Below the pieces are notes generated by a model. That model was given only the letters and a program-made list of their open reading frames with translations, searched no databases and was not told the origin of the DNA. 64,000 nt of DNA from [Clostridium] aerotolerans DSM 5434. GTDB lineage: Bacteria > Bacillota > Clostridia > Lachnospirales > Lachnospiraceae. A program made the translations under genes and the position numbers. Positions 25,421 to 35,102 of the stretch are shown one piece after another; positions within the stretch are counted from its first letter, which is position 1, and every line of letters starts with the position of its first letter. Where the stretch lies: contig NZ_JHWJ01000013.1 of NCBI RefSeq assembly GCF_000687555.1, positions 1-64,000 on the forward strand, in the 5' to 3' direction.

Positions 25421-26343
25421 TGAAAACCAGAATTACCGAACTTTTGGGAGTGGAATACCCGATTATCCAGGGCGGAATGGCCTGGGTAGCGGAACATCAT
25501 CTTGCAGCAGCAGTTTCTGAGGCCGGCGGCCTCGGACTGATCGGCGGAGCCAATGCCCCGGGTGAGGTGGTGCGTGAGGAGATTCGTAAGGCAAAAGAGC
25601 TGACAAAGAAGCCTCTTGGAGTCAATGTTATGCTTTTAAGCCCTCATGCTGATGATGTAGCAAAGGTTATAGTGGAAGAAGGGATCCGTGTGGTTACTAC
25701 GGGTGCTGGAAATCCGGAGAAGTATTTTGAGATGTGGAAGGCAGCAGGAATTAAGGTAATTCCGGTCGTCGCTTCTGTGGCTCTTGCAAAGCGTATGGAG
25801 CGTTATGGCGCTGACGCGATTGTGGCTGAGGGGAATGAATCCGGCGGTCATATCGGAGAACAGACCACGATGACTCTGGTTCCTCAGGTGGCAGATGCCG
25901 TATCCATACCGGTCATCGCAGCCGGTGGTATCGGAGATGGCAGAGGAATTGCTGCGGCATTTATGCTTGGAGCAGAAGGCGTTCAGGTTGGAACCCGGTT
26001 TGTGGTTTCCAAGGAATCCATCGTACATGATAATTACAAGCAGAGAATTATTAAGGCAAAGGACATTGATTCATCTGTAACGGGCCGTTCCCATGGCCAT
26101 CCGGTAAGAAGCTTAAGAAACCAGATGACCAGAGAATATGCGAAGCTGGAACAGGAAGGCAAGTCCTTTGAAGAGCTTGAGTACTTAACTCTTGGTACCC
26201 TTAGAAAAGCGGTTCAGGAGGGTGACGTTATAAATGGTACGGTTATGGCCGGCCAGATCGCAGGACTGATCGACAAAGAGCAGACCTGTAAGGAAATGAT
26301 CGAAGAGATGATGGAACAGGCAAGTAAGCTGCTTGGCCGTTAA
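25420..26343 (+). CDS. fabK: Enoyl-ACP reductase II (FMN-dependent)
   Basis: 307 residues of the nitronate-monooxygenase/FabK TIM-barrel family. The N-terminal 'PIIQGGMAWV', the flavin-binding 'AEGNESGGHIG' and 'IAAGGIGDGRG', and 'GAEGVQVGTRF' are all present. FabK reduces enoyl-ACP with NAD(P)H in the last step of each cycle. It sits between acpP and fabD and no fabI is seen, so it is probably the main enoyl reductase. Its start shares one base with the acpP stop. Confidence 0.93.
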   Translation: MKTRITELLGVEYPIIQGGMAWVAEHHLAAAVSEAGGLGLIGGANAPGEVVREEIRKAKELTKKPLGVNVMLLSPHADDVAKVIVEEGIRVVTTGAGNPEKYFEMWKAAGIKVIPVVASVALAKRMERYGADAIVAEGNESGGHIGEQTTMTLVPQVADAVSIPVIAAGGIGDGRGIAAAFMLGAEGVQVGTRFVVSKESIVHDNYKQRIIKAKDIDSSVTGRSHGHPVRSLRNQMTREYAKLEQEGKSFEELEYLTLGTLRKAVQEGDVINGTVMAGQIAGLIDKEQTCKEMIEEMMEQASKLLGR

Positions 26344-26358
26344 TAAGGAGTCTAAACT

Positions 26359-27276
26359 ATGAGCAAGATTGCATTTATTTTCCCGGGCCAGGGCGCCCAG
26401 TACTGTGGCATGGGCCAGGATTTTTATGAAAAGACAGCAATTGGTAAGGAAGTATTCGATAAGGCCTCAGAGCTTTTAGGATTTTCTGTACCAGAGCTGT
26501 GTTTTGAAAAGAATGACCGGCTGGATATTACTGAATATACCCAGGCAGCTATGGTTACCACCAGCATTGCCATGATGCGGGTTCTGGAAGCAGAAAAAGG
26601 CATTAAGCCTTCTGTGGCTGCCGGTTTAAGCCTGGGAGAATATTGTGCACTTGCGGCCTCCGGCGTCATGAGTGACGAGGATGCTATTAAAACAGTAAGG
26701 CAGAGAGGAATTCTCATGCAGGAAGCAGTGCCTCTGGGGTTGGGAGCCATGTCTGCCATACTTTCCATGGACGCGGCTGAGATTGAAGAGGTGTTAAGCG
26801 ATATGGAAGGAGTCCAGATCGCAAATTACAACTGCCCCGGGCAGATTGTAATCTCCGGCAAAAAGGAAATGGTGGAGAAAGCCAATGAAAAGCTTTTAAG
26901 TGCTGGTGCGAAACGCGCCATCCTGTTAAATGTAAGCGGCCCATTTCATTCTGAAATGTTAAGAGGTGCCGGAGAAAAGCTGGGCGAGGTACTGGATAAG
27001 GTTGACATTAACGAACCAGTCATTCCTTACGTGCCGAATGTAACTGCCCAGTATGTAACAGAAAAAGAAGCAGTGAAGGATTTACTGAAAAAGCAGGTAT
27101 CCTCTTCTGTCCGCTGGCAGCAAAGTGTGGAAACCATGCTGGCGGACGGCGTGGATACATTTATTGAAATCGGACCAGGTAAGACACTGGCAGGATTTAT
27201 AAAAAAGATCAAAAGAGATGTAACAGTCTTAAACATAGAAAAACTGGAAGATTTAGAGAAGTTATCCGATTTATAA
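26359..27276 (+). CDS. fabD: Malonyl-CoA:ACP transacylase
   Basis: 305 residues with '[12 protein letters not shown]' at the N-terminus and the active-site Ser in '[10 protein letters not shown]'; the partner His lies in 'SGPFHSEML'. It moves malonyl groups from CoA to ACP. It is 15 bases after fabK with AAGGAG as ribosome site. Confidence 0.97.
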   Translation: MSKIAFIFPGQGAQYCGMGQDFYEKTAIGKEVFDKASELLGFSVPELCFEKNDRLDITEYTQAAMVTTSIAMMRVLEAEKGIKPSVAAGLSLGEYCALAASGVMSDEDAIKTVRQRGILMQEAVPLGLGAMSAILSMDAAEIEEVLSDMEGVQIANYNCPGQIVISGKKEMVEKANEKLLSAGAKRAILLNVSGPFHSEMLRGAGEKLGEVLDKVDINEPVIPYVPNVTAQYVTEKEAVKDLLKKQVSSSVRWQQSVETMLADGVDTFIEIGPGKTLAGFIKKIKRDVTVLNIEKLEDLEKLSDL

Positions 27277-27289
27277 AAAGGGAGGTAAA

Positions 27290-28033
27290 ATGATGTTAGA
27301 CGGTAAGATCGCAGTAGTAACCGGAGCGAGCAGAGGAATTGGCCGCGCAATCGCCTGTAAGCTTGCGATGCAGGGAGCAACGGTTGTTGTAAATTACAAT
27401 GGTTCTGAGGAAAAAGCTCAGGAAGTGGTAAGAGAAATCGAAGCAAAGGGCGGTAAGGCAGAGGCCATTCAGTGCAATGTATCTGATTACGAAAGTGCCG
27501 GTACATTTTTTGCCTCAGTGATTAAGAAATATGGAAAACTTGATATCCTTGTAAACAATGCAGGAATTACAAGAGATAATCTTCTCATGAAGATGTCTGA
27601 GGATGAGTTTGATTCCGTCATTCATACCAACTTAAAAGGCGTTTTTAACTGTATGAAGCACGTTTCCCGCCAGATGATCAAGCAAAAAGGCGGAAGAATT
27701 ATCAATATTTCTTCTGTTTCCGGTGTTCTTGGCAATGCAGGTCAGGCAAATTACTGTGCAGCTAAGGCTGGAGTCATTGGTATCACAAAATCCTTTGCAA
27801 GAGAAGCAGCAAGCAGAGGAATTACGGTGAATGCAGTGGCACCTGGATTTATTACGACGGATATGACAGAGGTTCTCTCTGACGCTGTTAAGAACGCTTC
27901 CATGGAACAGATTCCTATGAAGCAGTTCGGTTCAGCAGATGATATTGCCCACGCAGTTGCATTTTTAGCATCAGAGGAGGCCGGATATATTACAGGCCAG
28001 GTGCTTTGTGTAGACGGCGGCATGGCAATGTAG
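27290..28033 (+). CDS. fabG: 3-oxoacyl-ACP reductase
   Basis: 247 residues, short-chain dehydrogenase. The NADPH motif is '[12 protein letters not shown]', the catalytic residues are Ser in 'ISSVSG' and Tyr/Lys in 'YCAAKAG', and 'NNAGI' is present. GGGAGG precedes two consecutive ATG codons (27290 and 27293); either may be used. Confidence 0.97.
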   Translation: MMLDGKIAVVTGASRGIGRAIACKLAMQGATVVVNYNGSEEKAQEVVREIEAKGGKAEAIQCNVSDYESAGTFFASVIKKYGKLDILVNNAGITRDNLLMKMSEDEFDSVIHTNLKGVFNCMKHVSRQMIKQKGGRIINISSVSGVLGNAGQANYCAAKAGVIGITKSFAREAASRGITVNAVAPGFITTDMTEVLSDAVKNASMEQIPMKQFGSADDIAHAVAFLASEEAGYITGQVLCVDGGMAM

Positions 28034-28112
28034 TGGAAGAGTACGATGGTACCTTATAAGACTGGCTTAGTAGATGAAATGCCCTTGCATGATAAAGGAA
28101 AGGTGAAATGGT

Positions 28113-29351
28113 ATGAAGAGAAGAGTTGTTGTGACTGGCATGGGAGCGATTACTCCCATTGGTAATGATGTAGATAGCTTCTGGAACGGACTTAAGGAAA
28201 AGAAGCTTGGCTTTGGTGAAATCACTCAGTTTGATACTACAGAATATAAAGCAAAGCTGGCAGCAGAAGTAAAGGATTTTGATGCCAAAGACTATATGGA
28301 TGTGAAAGCAGCCAAGAGAATGGAGCGGTTCGCACAGTTTGCGGTTGCTGCTACAAAGGAAGCGCTTTCCATGTCCGGCATTGATATGGAAAAGGAAGAT
28401 CCTTATCGCGTGGGCGTGAGCGTAGGTTCCGGAATCGGGAGCCTTCAGGCCTTAGAGCGGGAACATAAAAAGCTTCTGGAAAAAGGACCTGGAAGGGTGA
28501 ATCCCCTTTTGGTTCCTATGATGATATCCAATATGGCGGCAGGTAATGTGGGCATTCAGTTCGGATTAAAAGGAAAGTGCATTAATGTAGTGACCGCCTG
28601 TGCAACTGGAACCCATTCCATCGGGGAAGCGTTCCGGTCCATCCAGTATGGGGAAGCGGATGTTATGGTAGCAGGCGGCGCTGAGGCCAGTATTTCACCA
28701 ATCGGTGTGGCTGGTTTCACGGCTCTTACTGCACTGACTACTTCGGATGATCCTCTCCGCGCCTCCATCCCATTCGATAAGGATAGAAGCGGTTTTGTCA
28801 TGGGCGAGGGCGCAGGTGTTGTGGTTTTAGAAGAGCTTGAGCATGCCATAAGTCGTGGGGCTGTTATTTACGGCGAAGTAGCCGGATACGGTTCTACCTG
28901 TGATGCATACCATATCACTTCTCCGGCAGAAGATGGAAGCGGTGCGGCAAGAGCCATGACCGAGGCCATTAAGGATGCTGGAATCACACCAAAGGATATT
29001 GATTATGTCAACGCCCATGGCACCAGCACCCATCATAACGACTTGTTTGAGACTCTGGCCATCAAAGGTGCCCTTGGAGATCATGCAAAGGACGTTAAGA
29101 TCAGCTCAACAAAATCCATGGTAGGCCATCTTTTAGGAGCGGCAGGCGGTATAGAATTTATTGCCTGTGTAAAATCCATAGAAGACGGATTTATCCATGC
29201 CACAGCCGGACTGGTAGAAGAAGGCGAAGGCTGCGACTTAAATTATACAAAGGGTGATGGCGTTGCCTGTGATGTGAATTATGCCATCAGCAATTCCCTT
29301 GGATTTGGCGGACATAATGCCAGCATTCTTGTAAAAAAGTATAAGGCTTAG
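28113..29351 (+). CDS. fabF: 3-oxoacyl-ACP synthase II
   Basis: 412 residues, elongating condensing enzyme. Catalytic Cys lies in 'VTACATGTH', and the two His in 'NAHGTSTHHND' and 'KSMVGHLLGAAG'. It condenses malonyl-ACP with acyl-ACP. It lies 79 bases behind fabG, with AAAGGTG as ribosome site. The gap shows no terminator. Confidence 0.97.
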   Translation: MKRRVVVTGMGAITPIGNDVDSFWNGLKEKKLGFGEITQFDTTEYKAKLAAEVKDFDAKDYMDVKAAKRMERFAQFAVAATKEALSMSGIDMEKEDPYRVGVSVGSGIGSLQALEREHKKLLEKGPGRVNPLLVPMMISNMAAGNVGIQFGLKGKCINVVTACATGTHSIGEAFRSIQYGEADVMVAGGAEASISPIGVAGFTALTALTTSDDPLRASIPFDKDRSGFVMGEGAGVVVLEELEHAISRGAVIYGEVAGYGSTCDAYHITSPAEDGSGAARAMTEAIKDAGITPKDIDYVNAHGTSTHHNDLFETLAIKGALGDHAKDVKISSTKSMVGHLLGAAGGIEFIACVKSIEDGFIHATAGLVEEGEGCDLNYTKGDGVACDVNYAISNSLGFGGHNASILVKKYKA

Positions 29352-29361
29352 GAGGCAGTCA

Positions 29362-29835
29362 ATGGAGATTAATGATATCATAAGGCTGATGCAGGCAGTA
29401 AAAGAGCATGACCTGACCAGCTTTCGATTAGAGGAGGGCGATATAAAGCTCTCCATAAAAAAGGAAAAAGAGATTCTTACCGTATCCACAGCCCCTGTTT
29501 ATCAGACACTGCCTGAGGCAGGTGTGTGTCAGCAAACGGATAAGGGGAATGAGTCTGCTGGTGGGATGACAAAAGGAACCAATGACGTGGAACTCTGTAC
29601 TGGCAATGTAGTAGCATCTCCACTTGTAGGTACGTTTTACAATGCTTCCTCTCCGGAGGCAGAGCCATTTGTTAAGGCAGGAGATCAGGTGAAGAAGGGA
29701 CAGATCCTTGGAATCATCGAGGCTATGAAACTGATGAACGAGATCGAATGCGAATACGATGGTGTTGTGGAAACGGTACTGGTTTCAAATGAAGATGTGG
29801 TAGAGTACGGTCAGCCTCTGTTCCGTATCCGGTAA
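29362..29835 (+). CDS. accB: Biotin carboxyl carrier protein of acetyl-CoA carboxylase
   Basis: 157 residues. The C-terminal biotinyl domain has the target Lys in 'IIEAMKLMNE'; the linker is rich in Gly, Thr and Asn. It carries carboxybiotin between AccC and AccDA. It lies 10 bases after fabF. An intrinsic terminator follows, although the other acc genes are further on. Confidence 0.96.
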   Translation: MEINDIIRLMQAVKEHDLTSFRLEEGDIKLSIKKEKEILTVSTAPVYQTLPEAGVCQQTDKGNESAGGMTKGTNDVELCTGNVVASPLVGTFYNASSPEAEPFVKAGDQVKKGQILGIIEAMKLMNEIECEYDGVVETVLVSNEDVVEYGQPLFRIR

Positions 29836-29853
29836 ATTGATGTGAATTATAAG

Positions 29854-29881
29854 AGAGGCCCTAAGCAGCGGCCTCTTTTTT
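29854..29881 (+). terminator. Intrinsic terminator inside the fab operon (accB-fabZ)
   Basis: Stem AGAGGCC / GGCCTCT with a nine-base loop and a run of six T, 18 bases after the accB stop and 20 bases before the fabZ start. It should lower expression of fabZ-accC-accDA relative to the front half, or be regulated. Confidence 0.82.
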
Positions 29882-29901
29882 CAAACATAAGGAGAGATAA
29901 T

Positions 29902-30324
29902 ATGTTAGGAATTAAGGAAATTCAGGAGATCATACCTCACAGACATCCGTTTTTACTGGTAGACGTCATCGAGGAGCTTGTGCCAGGAGTAAGAGCCACT
30001 GGATATAAATGTGTTACCTATAATGAGCCATTTTTTCAGGGACATTTTCCAGAGATGCCTGTTATGCCTGGAGTTTTGATTCTTGAGGCATTGGCACAGG
30101 TTGGATCTGTGGCTATGTTAAGCCTGGAAGAGAATAAAGGAAAAGTTGGATTTTTCGGTGGCATTGACAAAGCGAAATTCAAACGCAAGGTTTTGCCAGG
30201 GGATAAACTGAAACTGGAATGTGAAATTATAAAGCGCAAGGGCCCTGTTGGTATTGGAAGAGCCGTTGCAACTGTGGATGGAAAAGTAGCTGCCAGTGCA
30301 GAAATGACATTTATGATTGGGTAG
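29902..30324 (+). CDS. fabZ: 3-hydroxyacyl-ACP dehydratase
   Basis: 140 residues of hot-dog fold. The active-site His lies in '[11 protein letters not shown]' and Glu in '[11 protein letters not shown]'; '[11 protein letters not shown]' is also typical. It dehydrates 3-hydroxyacyl-ACP. True start ATG 29902 with AAGGAGAG ahead. The upstream extension of the frame is out, since it runs through the terminator. Confidence 0.97.
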   Translation: MLGIKEIQEIIPHRHPFLLVDVIEELVPGVRATGYKCVTYNEPFFQGHFPEMPVMPGVLILEALAQVGSVAMLSLEENKGKVGFFGGIDKAKFKRKVLPGDKLKLECEIIKRKGPVGIGRAVATVDGKVAASAEMTFMIG

Positions 30325-30333
30325 GTGGATGTT

Positions 30334-31686
30334 ATGTTTGATAAGATTCTAATCGCAAACCGTGGAGAAATCGCGGTTCGTATTATAAGGGCCTGCCGGG
30401 AAATGGGCATTAAAACGGTAGCCGTGTACTCGGAAGCAGACCGGGACAGTCTTCATACTCTCTTAGCAGATGAGGCTATTTGCATTGGTCCAGCCCCTTC
30501 TACCCAGAGCTATTTAAATATGGAACGCATCCTTACGGCTACCGTGGCCATGAAGGCAGATGCCATTCACCCAGGCTTTGGATTTCTTTCTGAAAATGAA
30601 CGATTTGCAGAACTTTGTGAAAAATGTAACATTGCCTTTATCGGTCCTTCCCATCACATCATCAACAAAATGGGCAACAAATCAGAAGCCAGAAAGACCA
30701 TGATGGAAGCAGGTGTTCCGGTTGTTCCTGGTGGCAAAGAGGCGGTCCACCACGTAGGGGAAGCAAAAGAGATAGCAGAAAAAATCGGTTTTCCTGTCAT
30801 GATTAAGGCATCCTCCGGCGGCGGCGGTAAGGGAATGAGAATTTCCAGAGGTCTTGAGGACTTTGAAGCTAACTTTAATAATGCCCAGATGGAGTCTGTG
30901 AAGGGATTTTCTGACGACACCATGTACATCGAAAAATACATTGAGAAGCCACGTCATATTGAATTTCAGATTATGGCGGATAAGTTTGGCAATGTGGTTC
31001 ATATGGGAGAGCGTGACTGCTCCATTCAGAGACGTCATCAGAAGGTACTGGAAGAATCACCCTCTGCCGCAATCTCAGAGGAGTTAAGAACGCAGATGGG
31101 AGACGTGGCTGTCCGTGCAGCAAAGGCAGTAGGCTATGAAAATGCCGGAACCATCGAATTCCTTCTGGATAAACATAAAAACTTTTACTTCATGGAGATG
31201 AACACCAGAATTCAGGTGGAGCACCCGGTCACTGAGATGGTGACTGGTTTAGATCTCATCAAGGAGCAGATCCGGATCGCAGCCGGAGAGCCTTTAAGCG
31301 TGAAGCAGGAAGATATCACCATTTCAGGCCATGCCATTGAATGCAGAATCAATGCAGAGAATCCTTCAAAGCATTTTATGCCCTGTCCTGGTCTGATTAA
31401 AAATATTCACGTTCCAGGCGGGAATGGTGTGAGAATCGACACTCATATTTACAACGAATATAAGGTTCCGGCCAATTATGACTCCATGCTGATGAAGCTG
31501 ATTGTTCATGGAAAGGACCGGAGGGAAGCCATCTCAAAGATGAGAAGTGCCCTTGGGGAGCTGATCATCGAAGGTATCGAGACCAATGTGGATTTTCAGT
31601 TCGATATCTTAAGTCATGAGGCTTACCGTGACGGAGATGTAGATACGGACTTCATCCCGAAATATTTTCCGGATTATGTCCGGTAA
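30334..31686 (+). CDS. accC: Biotin carboxylase subunit of acetyl-CoA carboxylase
   Basis: 450 residues, ATP-grasp fold. The N-terminal 'KILIANRGEIAVRIIRAC', Gly-rich ATP loop 'SSGGGGKGMR' and 'EMNTRIQVEHPVTE' are diagnostic. It carboxylates AccB-biotin with ATP and bicarbonate. ATG 30334 with TAGGTGG ahead is preferred to the GTG at 30325, which touches the fabZ stop. Confidence 0.97.
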   Translation: MFDKILIANRGEIAVRIIRACREMGIKTVAVYSEADRDSLHTLLADEAICIGPAPSTQSYLNMERILTATVAMKADAIHPGFGFLSENERFAELCEKCNIAFIGPSHHIINKMGNKSEARKTMMEAGVPVVPGGKEAVHHVGEAKEIAEKIGFPVMIKASSGGGGKGMRISRGLEDFEANFNNAQMESVKGFSDDTMYIEKYIEKPRHIEFQIMADKFGNVVHMGERDCSIQRRHQKVLEESPSAAISEELRTQMGDVAVRAAKAVGYENAGTIEFLLDKHKNFYFMEMNTRIQVEHPVTEMVTGLDLIKEQIRIAAGEPLSVKQEDITISGHAIECRINAENPSKHFMPCPGLIKNIHVPGGNGVRIDTHIYNEYKVPANYDSMLMKLIVHGKDRREAISKMRSALGELIIEGIETNVDFQFDILSHEAYRDGDVDTDFIPKYFPDYVR

Positions 31687-31707
31687 GCAAATAAAGGAGT
31701 GTATCTT

Positions 31708-33432
31708 ATGTTAAGAAACATGTTTAAGAAGACCTATACACTGATCGACAGCAAGTATAAGACTCCGGAAAAGTCAGAGGAACCTAACATCCCGGAAGGG
31801 CTTTGGAAAAAGTGCAACAAGTGCGGCCAGCCCATTTATTCTGAGGATGTAAAAAATAATCATTATGTCTGTACCAAGTGCACCGGCTATTTCCGGCTGC
31901 ATGCCTTTCAGAGAATTGAGATGACGGCAGATTTAGGTACCTTTACCGAGTGGGATAAGGAAATGGAATTTGCCAATCCTCTTGATTTCCCTGGCTATGA
32001 CAAAAAGGTGGCAGCAGCAAAGGAAAAAACTGGCCTTTCTGAAGCCATTGTCACAGGCATCTGTGAAATTGGTGGTCAAAGAGCCGTCCTTGGTGTGATG
32101 GATGCCCGTTTTATCATGAGCAGTATGGGCCATGTGGTTGGAGAAAAGATTGCCAGAGCTATAGAGCAGGCTACGCTTTTAAAGCTTCCGGTGGTACTTT
32201 TTGCCTGTTCCGGCGGAGCCAGAATGCAGGAGGGAATCGTATCCCTGATGCAGATGGCTAAGACCTCAGCGGCCCTAAAGCGCCACCACGAGGCCGGTCA
32301 GCTTTACATCAGTGTGCTTACAGATCCAACCACAGGAGGCGTAACCGCAAGCTTTGCCATGCTTGGAGATGTGATTTTAGCGGAGCCAGGTGCCTTAATC
32401 GGCTTTGCTGGTCCCAGGGTCATTGAGCAGACCATTGGACAGAAGCTGCCGGAAGGCTTCCAGCGGTCAGAATTTCTTCTTGAGCATGGATTTATTGATA
32501 AAATCGTTCCAAGAAATGAGATGAAGGAAACCATTGCCAAAATCTTAAAACTCCACAAACCTTACGCAGTCAAGGAGTTTTATGTGGATAAACAGATTTC
32601 TTCGGAAGAGGATAGTGGAAAAAAGAAAGCCCTTCGCCCTAAAAAGAGCAAACGAAGCGCCTGGGACACGGTCCTTTTATCAAGACGGGCCGATCGTCCG
32701 GTGGCATCGGATTATATCAGAGAAGTTTTTGATGATTTCATGGAGTTTGCAGGGGACCGTTATTTTAAGGATGACGGTGCCATTGTAGGCGGAATTGCTT
32801 CCTTTCATGGTATGCCGGTTACGGTCATTGGCCAGGAAAAAGGAAAGAACACAAAGGATAACATCAAGCGTAACTTTGGAATGCCTTCTCCCGAAGGCTA
32901 CCGAAAGGCCCTTCGCCTCATGAAGCAGGCGGAAACCTTTGGAAGGCCTATTATCTGTCTTGTGGATACTCCTGGCGCATTCTGCGGCCTGGAGGCAGAG
33001 GAAAGAGGCCAGGGAGAGGCCATCGCCAGAAACTTATTTGAGATGGCATCTTTAACTGTTCCTGTTCTCTCCATTGTAATCGGAGAAGGGGGCAGCGGCG
33101 GTGCCCTTGCCATGGCAGTTGGCAATGAGGTCTGGATGATGGAAAATGCCATTTACTCTATACTTTCGCCGGAAGGCTTTGCCTCTATCCTTTATAAGGA
33201 CAGCAAAAAGGCAAATGATGCGGCAAGGGTCATGAAGATCACAGCAAAGGATCTCCTGGAATTAGGCTTAATTGAGCGGGTCATTCCAGAGGAAGAGCCG
33301 GTGAGCGGAGAAAATATTTCCGCAGCAGCAATGGAAATGGATAAGGCCATGGAGGAATTTTTCCTCACATACCTGTTAAAAAGTAAAGAAGAGCTTGCAA
33401 ATCAGAGATATGAAAGATTTAGGAGAATGTAA
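31708..33432 (+). CDS. accDA: Fused acetyl-CoA carboxylase carboxyltransferase (AccD-AccA)
   Basis: 574 residues. The N-terminal half is AccD with zinc ligands Cys36/39/55/58 and the oxyanion segment 'FACSGGARMQEG'. The C-terminal half (from about 310) is AccA with 'GDRYFKDDGAIVGG' and 'EGGSGGALAMAVGN'. In many bacteria these are two genes; here one chain carries both crotonase-fold halves. It moves the carboxyl group from biotin to acetyl-CoA. AAGGAG precedes ATG 31708, and the stop overlaps the next start by one base. Confidence 0.95.
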   Translation: MLRNMFKKTYTLIDSKYKTPEKSEEPNIPEGLWKKCNKCGQPIYSEDVKNNHYVCTKCTGYFRLHAFQRIEMTADLGTFTEWDKEMEFANPLDFPGYDKKVAAAKEKTGLSEAIVTGICEIGGQRAVLGVMDARFIMSSMGHVVGEKIARAIEQATLLKLPVVLFACSGGARMQEGIVSLMQMAKTSAALKRHHEAGQLYISVLTDPTTGGVTASFAMLGDVILAEPGALIGFAGPRVIEQTIGQKLPEGFQRSEFLLEHGFIDKIVPRNEMKETIAKILKLHKPYAVKEFYVDKQISSEEDSGKKKALRPKKSKRSAWDTVLLSRRADRPVASDYIREVFDDFMEFAGDRYFKDDGAIVGGIASFHGMPVTVIGQEKGKNTKDNIKRNFGMPSPEGYRKALRLMKQAETFGRPIICLVDTPGAFCGLEAEERGQGEAIARNLFEMASLTVPVLSIVIGEGGSGGALAMAVGNEVWMMENAIYSILSPEGFASILYKDSKKANDAARVMKITAKDLLELGLIERVIPEEEPVSGENISAAAMEMDKAMEEFFLTYLLKSKEELANQRYERFRRM

Positions 33433-34553
33433 TGGGAACATTAAAACCTTTGGTAATAGGAGATCTTGTGGCAAAGAATCCGGTAATCCAGGGAGGGATG
33501 GGCGTTGGAATCAGCCTTTCATCCTTAGCTGGAGCAGTGGCAAAGGCCGGAGGAATCGGAATTATTTCAACGGCACAGATCGGCTTTCGGGAACCAGACT
33601 TTAAAAAGAATCCCCTGGAAGCAAATTTGAGGGCGATTGGAACAGAAATGACTAAGGCTAGAGAAATCGCACCAGACGGAATCATTGGTTTTAACATCAT
33701 GGTTGCGACAATGAATTATGCCAGTTATGTAAAAAAAGCGGTAAAGGCCGGAGCAGACCTTATTATATCCGGCGCAGGACTTCCGGTCAGTCTTCCTGAG
33801 ATTGTGGCTGAGGCAGCGGAAGAGGCTGGAATTAAGCTTAAGACCAAGATCGCGCCCATCGTATCCACGGTAAAGTCAGCCATGGTCATCTGTAAGATGT
33901 GGGACCGCAAATACCATCAGGCACCGGACTTAGTCGTGATAGAAGGACCTTTGGCCGGCGGTCATCTGGGATTTTCAAACGATGATTTAACAAGGCTTGG
34001 AGTTGATACTGAGGATGTGGAGCGTACCTACAAGCGGGAAGAGTACGAAGAAGAAATTAAAGGAATCATTCGTCTGGTAAAGGAATACGGGGACAAATAC
34101 AATAAGGTAATCCCTGTAGTTACCGCAGGCGGCATCTATACTCATGAAGATGTGGTGCATCAGATTGATTTGGGCGCAGACGGTGTTCAGGTGGCAACCA
34201 GATTTGTTACCACCCATGAATGCGATGCCCCTATGGAATATAAGCAGGCGTATATCAATGCGAAAAAAGAGGATATCGTCATTACCAAAAGTCCGGTTGG
34301 AATGCCGGGAAGAGCTATTGTAAATCCATTTTTAAGCGATGTAGGAAAGGTTCCTTTCCGTTTGGAGCATTGCTACCAGTGTCTGGAGAGATGCGACAGA
34401 ACCACCATTCCTTACTGTATTACTAAGGCTCTTGTGGATTCGGCAGAAGGCAGGACAGACGAAGGACTCCTTTTCTGTGGAAGCAATGCTTACCGGGCGG
34501 AAAAGCTTGAGAGTGTTGATGAGGTCATGAAGGATCTGGTTGGAGAAATTTGA
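33432..34553 (+). CDS. Second FabK/nitronate-monooxygenase-like flavoprotein
   Basis: 373 residues, same TIM-barrel family as the fabK product upstream but longer and divergent. Motifs: 'NPVIQGGMGVGIS', 'EGPLAGGHLGF', 'VTAGGIYTHEDV' and 'GADGVQVATRF'. The C-terminal extension carries four Cys in 'CYQCLERC' and 'PYCITK', a possible metal or Fe-S site not found in FabK. Its place at the end of the operon, start overlapping the accDA stop, suggests a lipid-related role, perhaps an alternative enoyl reductase or detoxifying oxidase. The reaction is not certain. Confidence 0.85.
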   Translation: MGTLKPLVIGDLVAKNPVIQGGMGVGISLSSLAGAVAKAGGIGIISTAQIGFREPDFKKNPLEANLRAIGTEMTKAREIAPDGIIGFNIMVATMNYASYVKKAVKAGADLIISGAGLPVSLPEIVAEAAEEAGIKLKTKIAPIVSTVKSAMVICKMWDRKYHQAPDLVVIEGPLAGGHLGFSNDDLTRLGVDTEDVERTYKREEYEEEIKGIIRLVKEYGDKYNKVIPVVTAGGIYTHEDVVHQIDLGADGVQVATRFVTTHECDAPMEYKQAYINAKKEDIVITKSPVGMPGRAIVNPFLSDVGKVPFRLEHCYQCLERCDRTTIPYCITKALVDSAEGRTDEGLLFCGSNAYRAEKLESVDEVMKDLVGEI

Positions 34554-34579
34554 TTGTAATTTCATATTAGTATATAAAG

Positions 34580-34637
34580 AAAGAGCGTGTTGCCAGGATA
34601 ACATTGATTGTTAGAATGCAGCACGTTCTTTTTTTGT
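34580..34637 (+). terminator. Terminator of the fab/acc operon
   Basis: Fourteen-pair stem (arms 34580-34593 and 34618-34631, with G-U pairs) followed by a T7-type run, 27 bases after the last gene. Confidence 0.9.
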
Positions 34638-35102
34638 ATTGAATTCCTGCTAAAATTTGTGGTGGTAATTAGGTGTTATTCTTGGTCTATTCATATGTAT
34701 AGGTACTTATGAGCTTCTTTTAGGAGGCTCATTTTTCATTGTGAATATCATAAATCATAAGACTGGGGTTTGATGAATTGATATTTCTGGTGTTTTAAGT
34801 GAAATCGTTATAAAGGATAGATGTCTTGTTTATTCTCCGTTGATTCACATTCTTTATAATAGAGCGTGTATAGAAAAGGTGTGCGAGCGATTCATAAAAA
34901 CTAAGCTATGATCTGGTAGCAAAGGAATAAGAAGGATCTGTTTTTACTGTAAGCGGATAATGATACGGCAGGTCATGGTCGACCAGCGGTATGTATGGAG
35001 CCTTTAAGTTCAAGCAGTTATATAAGGCTTAAAAGGATAGCATAAAAGCTTACTTAAAAAACAGATGAGCATGCACCACGAAAAAGACAAAGGAGGAGCA
35101 AT
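34638..35102 (+). other. Long intergenic region ahead of the surface-protein gene
   Basis: About 465 bases without a gene I can support. It holds a second terminator-like hairpin at 34709-34737 (ATGAGC / GCTCAT, then five T) and an isolated TATAAT at 34855-34860 without a good -35. The strong ribosome site AAAGGAGGAG lies just before 35103. If TATAAT is used, the transcript has a leader of about 235 bases. I could not match it to a known riboswitch. Confidence 0.55.

Noticed and set aside
34638-35102. c-di-GMP riboswitch ahead of the surface protein
   Set aside because: The conserved cores of the type I and type II classes could not be found.
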